NCBI RefSeq assembly: GCF_023856365.1
Contig: NC_064547.1
Coordinates: forward strand, 23,496,168-23,560,167
Length of the DNA: 64,000 nt
Reading direction: 5' to 3'
From: Brienomyrus brachyistius
Lineage: Eukaryota; Chordata; Actinopteri; Osteoglossiformes; Mormyridae
Notes under the pieces: generated by a model
Seen by the model: the letters and a program-made list of their open reading frames with translations, nothing else
What the model was told of the DNA's origin: nothing
Database searches by the model: none
Made by a program: the position numbers and the translations under genes
Shown: piece after piece, positions 60,778-64,000 of the stretch
Position numbering within the stretch: the stretch's first letter is position 1
How the letters are laid out: each line of letters opens with the position of its first letter

Positions 60778-62355
60778 CTTTCTGCGTTATGATGCAGCTC
60801 AGTTAATTTTGGATTCACGGCATCCAAGGGAAGCTGGAGCACCTAAGTCCGATTGAAAACACAAGGTAAATTTAAAATAGGACATCAATTTTGAAAAATG
60901 AATCAAATTAGGCTAAACTGCAATCATACTAAAAGTACGATACTACTGCTTTATATGAGTAACCAGGCTGAACATGTATTCTGTTTCTGTATAAGTATTC
61001 TTGTACATATAAATTATTAACCTACTGTAGGAGCACTGGGTGTTGCGGGGTGGAGGAACAGTGATGCTGCAGGATTGGTAGGTGATGAAGCATCAGTGCT
61101 GCTGTTGCTCAGGTATGCTGAGTGGACCATGAAGAGATTGAAAACACAACAAGGTACGTTTCAAAAAAGCCAGAAATAAGGAATCAAAGTAATTGTGTAT
61201 TTTACTGCCACATCACATAAGGAATCTTAAACATTTATGATAATTAGATAAGTAATCATGCTGAATATGTATACCATTGCCAATAAATAAGTTAATTTAA
61301 GAGTCCATATTTCAGTAATGCTGCATGTCAGAAGTGCTGCAGGATGATGACCATTGATGTTACAGGTCAGGAGTGGTGATGACCAATGATGTTACAGGTC
61401 AGGAGTGGTGAATTAAGAGGTCATACTTATTATACCTGTGCTACCTTTGACACTATAGCTGTGCTCAACAGCTATGTGCTTTAAATTTACAAGTAGAGAG
61501 GTGCATTGTGGTATAGGGGCCCTCTTCTTGACCACACGGCGATGCACAAAGATGGTGGGAATAGCATCTGCTCTCAGTCTAGTCTTGCCCTTTCTGGTCT
61601 TCACAAACTGGTCTGCATGAAAATGTTCCTGCAGAAAGACTTACGTTTAATTCTAACGCACAACTCAGTTTTGTCTACACACAAAATATTCTATAGTAGT
61701 CAAATGCACAGCATTAGGGAGCACACTTATACGTACTGGACATGTATACCTTTCTCAATACGTGAAAGACAACCAAGAACATATTCATATAAATTCATAA
61801 CACATCAGTAACTAATGTCGCTTGTCATTCTTTGTTAAACATCTGCAGCAAAAGTTGCTGATAATCATAAGTTGTGATTCACAACTAATGAAGTTGTGAA
61901 CTTAAGCTGAGGAACAAAGACTACATCTTATTTCCCAAATCAATTGTACCTAACTCTAACTCTCTGTCTTTCTCTCCCTCTCTCACACTCTAACAGCAGA
62001 GGAGCCTCGGGGGAATTCAATGGAGCTTGAATACCTTCTGCAGTTAGACATCATCCTCACCTTACACCCCGAGTCTTAACCCTCTGGATTTTGCATGTCT
62101 TTCCCTGTTCTTTATTGTTTAATAAACTAAACATTAAGTTTCCCAATGTGGTGTTTGTGAAAAAGTGTGAATGCAGTGTTTGAATACGATTACCTGACAT
62201 AGTTTTTTGTTGTTGTAATCATTAGTTATAGTGAAATTTCTCCTGCTGACTTGAGCCAACCATTTTTTTCTCCTCTTCGTGTCACTGGGGAAACCGTACA
62301 TCTTTACTCCTTTCTCTGAGCGATTGGAGCATCCCCATGCCGCACAGCAAACCAT
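60778..62355 (-). CDS. THAP zinc-finger exons (THAP-domain protein, 3' end unresolved)
   Basis: Four phase-compatible minus-strand exons: 62355-62194, 61628-61445, 61117-61026 and 60842-60778. Exons 1-2 encode a full THAP domain with all four ligands (CAAWGC, then LCQEHF across the splice), the invariant Trp (KKWLAQV) and ADAIPTIF, the AVPxxF-type end motif. VVKKRAPIP and VEHSYS follow, as in other THAP proteins. Exons 3-4 are Ser/Pro-rich and then helical (NPKLTELHHNAE). Exon 4 ends in the phase needed by the acceptor at 60139, so one 623-residue protein combining these exons with the DDE protein is possible. The start was chosen at MVCCAAWGC because THAP domains lie at the extreme N-terminus. 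Splicing is inferred. Confidence 0.68.
61346..61409. repeat. 32-bp direct duplication
   Basis: Two adjacent copies (GATGACCA(T/A)TGATGTTACA and GGTCAGGAGTGGT) with one difference, inside the intron between the second and third THAP exons. Confidence 0.9.
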
Positions 62356-64000
62356 GGTGGAGACTATATGCAAGGACATCATGGAGGAAAGGGTACAGAC
62401 ATACTGCATTAGATGCCCTTCGTGTTTCTGAGTAGGGAAGGGGTACATGGACCAAAAACAATATCTCAGTATTTTTAGGCAGAATAGTGATACATGAGAT
62501 GTTCTATGTATTGCCCTAAATGTTCAGTTTTAAATCAAAACAACATATGAGATATCACAAACACCTATTAAAATAATGTAAGGTGAATTTTTTTTTTATA
62601 AAAATTCTCTTTATTTCACACAGAAGTCTAGACCAAAATGAAGACAAAAATAAATTATGCCTCCATCTATTGAATGGGCAAAATATAGCAGATACAACAA
62701 AAAAAAGCATTTCACTCCACTATGTATACCAACAGACACCTTTTTCTCAGTTTATGACACTGCTCTCAAAACATAACATTATTTTTTTCTGTTCATAAAC
62801 AATGGGTCATTGATAGCGCCAAAATTCCAAGGGAAAACACATTTCCTAATAAGTAAAGCTAATCCATCTTGAAGCTTCAATATCTCCAAGTAAACATGTT
62901 TTAGCACTGTGAAATTTAAGCCCTCTTTCTTGAAAACACTTTTTTCTACAAGGGTTTAAATATACACTTGATTTGAAGACCGCCATACACAAATACATGA
63001 ATATTTAAAAAATTAATTAACCTTTACGTCAGCTGTTCAGTCCCAGGTATGAGGACTCTTCAGTCAATCAGTCCTCTAATTAAGGAGCTGCAGTCAAAAC
63101 CCGTATACAACGGCCCTTTCTGGATGAAATTGCTCTAAAAACTGAAGGCTGACACTGAAATTGTGATTAATGTCTGAAAAGATCTTCATTTTAAGGAATT
63201 AGCCTTCAGAAAAATGAAACAAATATTATAAATTACGATATTTTTTACCTGAACCGTTTGGCAATGCTTCAAAACTAAATGAACCACATGAGATTGGTAA
63301 GCACAGCACACACATCAAATGAATCACGAAAAGGAGCCGGCTCATACAGATCACTAGTAATTAAGTCACTAAGATTACCAAGGCCCTTAGTTACCACGGG
63401 ATCACTGAAACCACCATGAATTAAAGAAATGGTAGAACATTAATCTGACCTGGATTTTGAAGCATCCCTTCCCCTACCTCTAAACATATCAATAAACGTC
63501 ATGATATGATTGCTCTTGACTACCATACATAACATTGTTTTAAGTATACAAAGCCAACCAATCAGGGCTACCAACTTCCACGCATCTGGCGTGACACTCA
63601 GGCTTTCAGACTCTCACGCTCACGCAAGAAATCTTACAGTAAATAGAACTAAAATTAGCTACATCAAAAGCGTTGGGGTAATTTACAAACCCTAGAGACC
63701 ATTTACAAGTTAAAATCATTACATACATGTAAATAAGTGTGTAGCCTTGCCTCGAACTGATAATCCCACGCCAGCCAGCTGACCAAAGTTGGAAACACTG
63801 CACCACGCTCTTTAGCTAACGTAAGCCTAAAATATGTCAACAAGGTAGTAACCCTAGCTCTTAACAGCACCGAATTTCACTTTTTAATAAACATATTGAT
63901 ATAACTACTTACACATGTCGGTGTGCTATATAAATACAGTAAAATAATATATTTATTGACAATTACCAAAAATCGCTGTTCTGTCCCTTTGTAATGAATG
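62356..64000. other. Upstream region of the THAP gene, right edge of window
   Basis: AT-rich. No further exon was identified. A segment near 63100-63125 (CGGCCCTTTCTGGAT) resembles part of the palindrome arm near 46620-46640, probably a shared interspersed repeat. Confidence 0.45.

Overview
The window is nuclear DNA from a vertebrate, almost certainly a ray-finned fish. The evidence is spliced genes with GT-AG introns, long introns filled with fish-type transposons (Tc1/mariner, hAT, L1- and L2-type LINEs, a tRNA-derived SINE ending in ATGG repeats), CA microsatellites, and a CpG-rich divergent promoter. The species cannot be named from the sequence. No bacterial-style operons, CRISPR arrays or functional RNA genes were found.

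Two conserved host genes lie head to head around 22.7-24.8 kb. On the minus strand are the first three coding exons of ankrd13c (22703 down to 4956); the rest of the gene is beyond the left edge. On the plus strand is a complete 12-exon cystathionine gamma-lyase gene, cth (24813-37493; 405 codons plus stop, all splice phases consistent). The same two genes are neighbours in human. The 2.1-kb interval between the start codons carries a TCTCGCGAGA element on the ankrd13c side. On the cth side it carries an amino-acid-response (CARE) core, a full CRE palindrome and two CCAAT boxes, which fits known ATF4-dependent control of cth.

The introns hold a 33-copy ~40-bp minisatellite derived from a LINE/SINE tail (10.3-11.7 kb), several SINE copies (one with a 13-bp target duplication), hAT elements with 8-bp duplications, mariner-type elements with TA duplications, and Tc1 and L2 fragments. 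Downstream of cth is a 66-bp minisatellite (38.6-39.4 kb).

The most unusual region is 42.1-57.7 kb, a giant inverted-repeat composite. Its outer arms are Tc1/mariner-like sequence flanked by TA at both outer edges. Inside are inverted copies of an L1-like retrotransposon whose reverse-transcriptase region is interrupted by a 41-bp minisatellite. Between these lie two highly similar ~1.7-kb arms. At the centre (about 48663) is a ~2-kb array of 254-bp hairpin units arranged as a 762-bp higher-order repeat. Every hairpin carries two oppositely oriented CTCF-like motifs.

At the right end, on the minus strand, are a THAP-plus-DDE transposase gene of ISL2EU/Harbinger type (58359-60544) and, upstream of it, four phase-compatible exons encoding a second, intact-looking THAP domain (60778-62355). 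The transposase frame is open, but two of three expected catalytic acids and three of four expected zinc ligands are replaced. This suggests a dead or domesticated protein.
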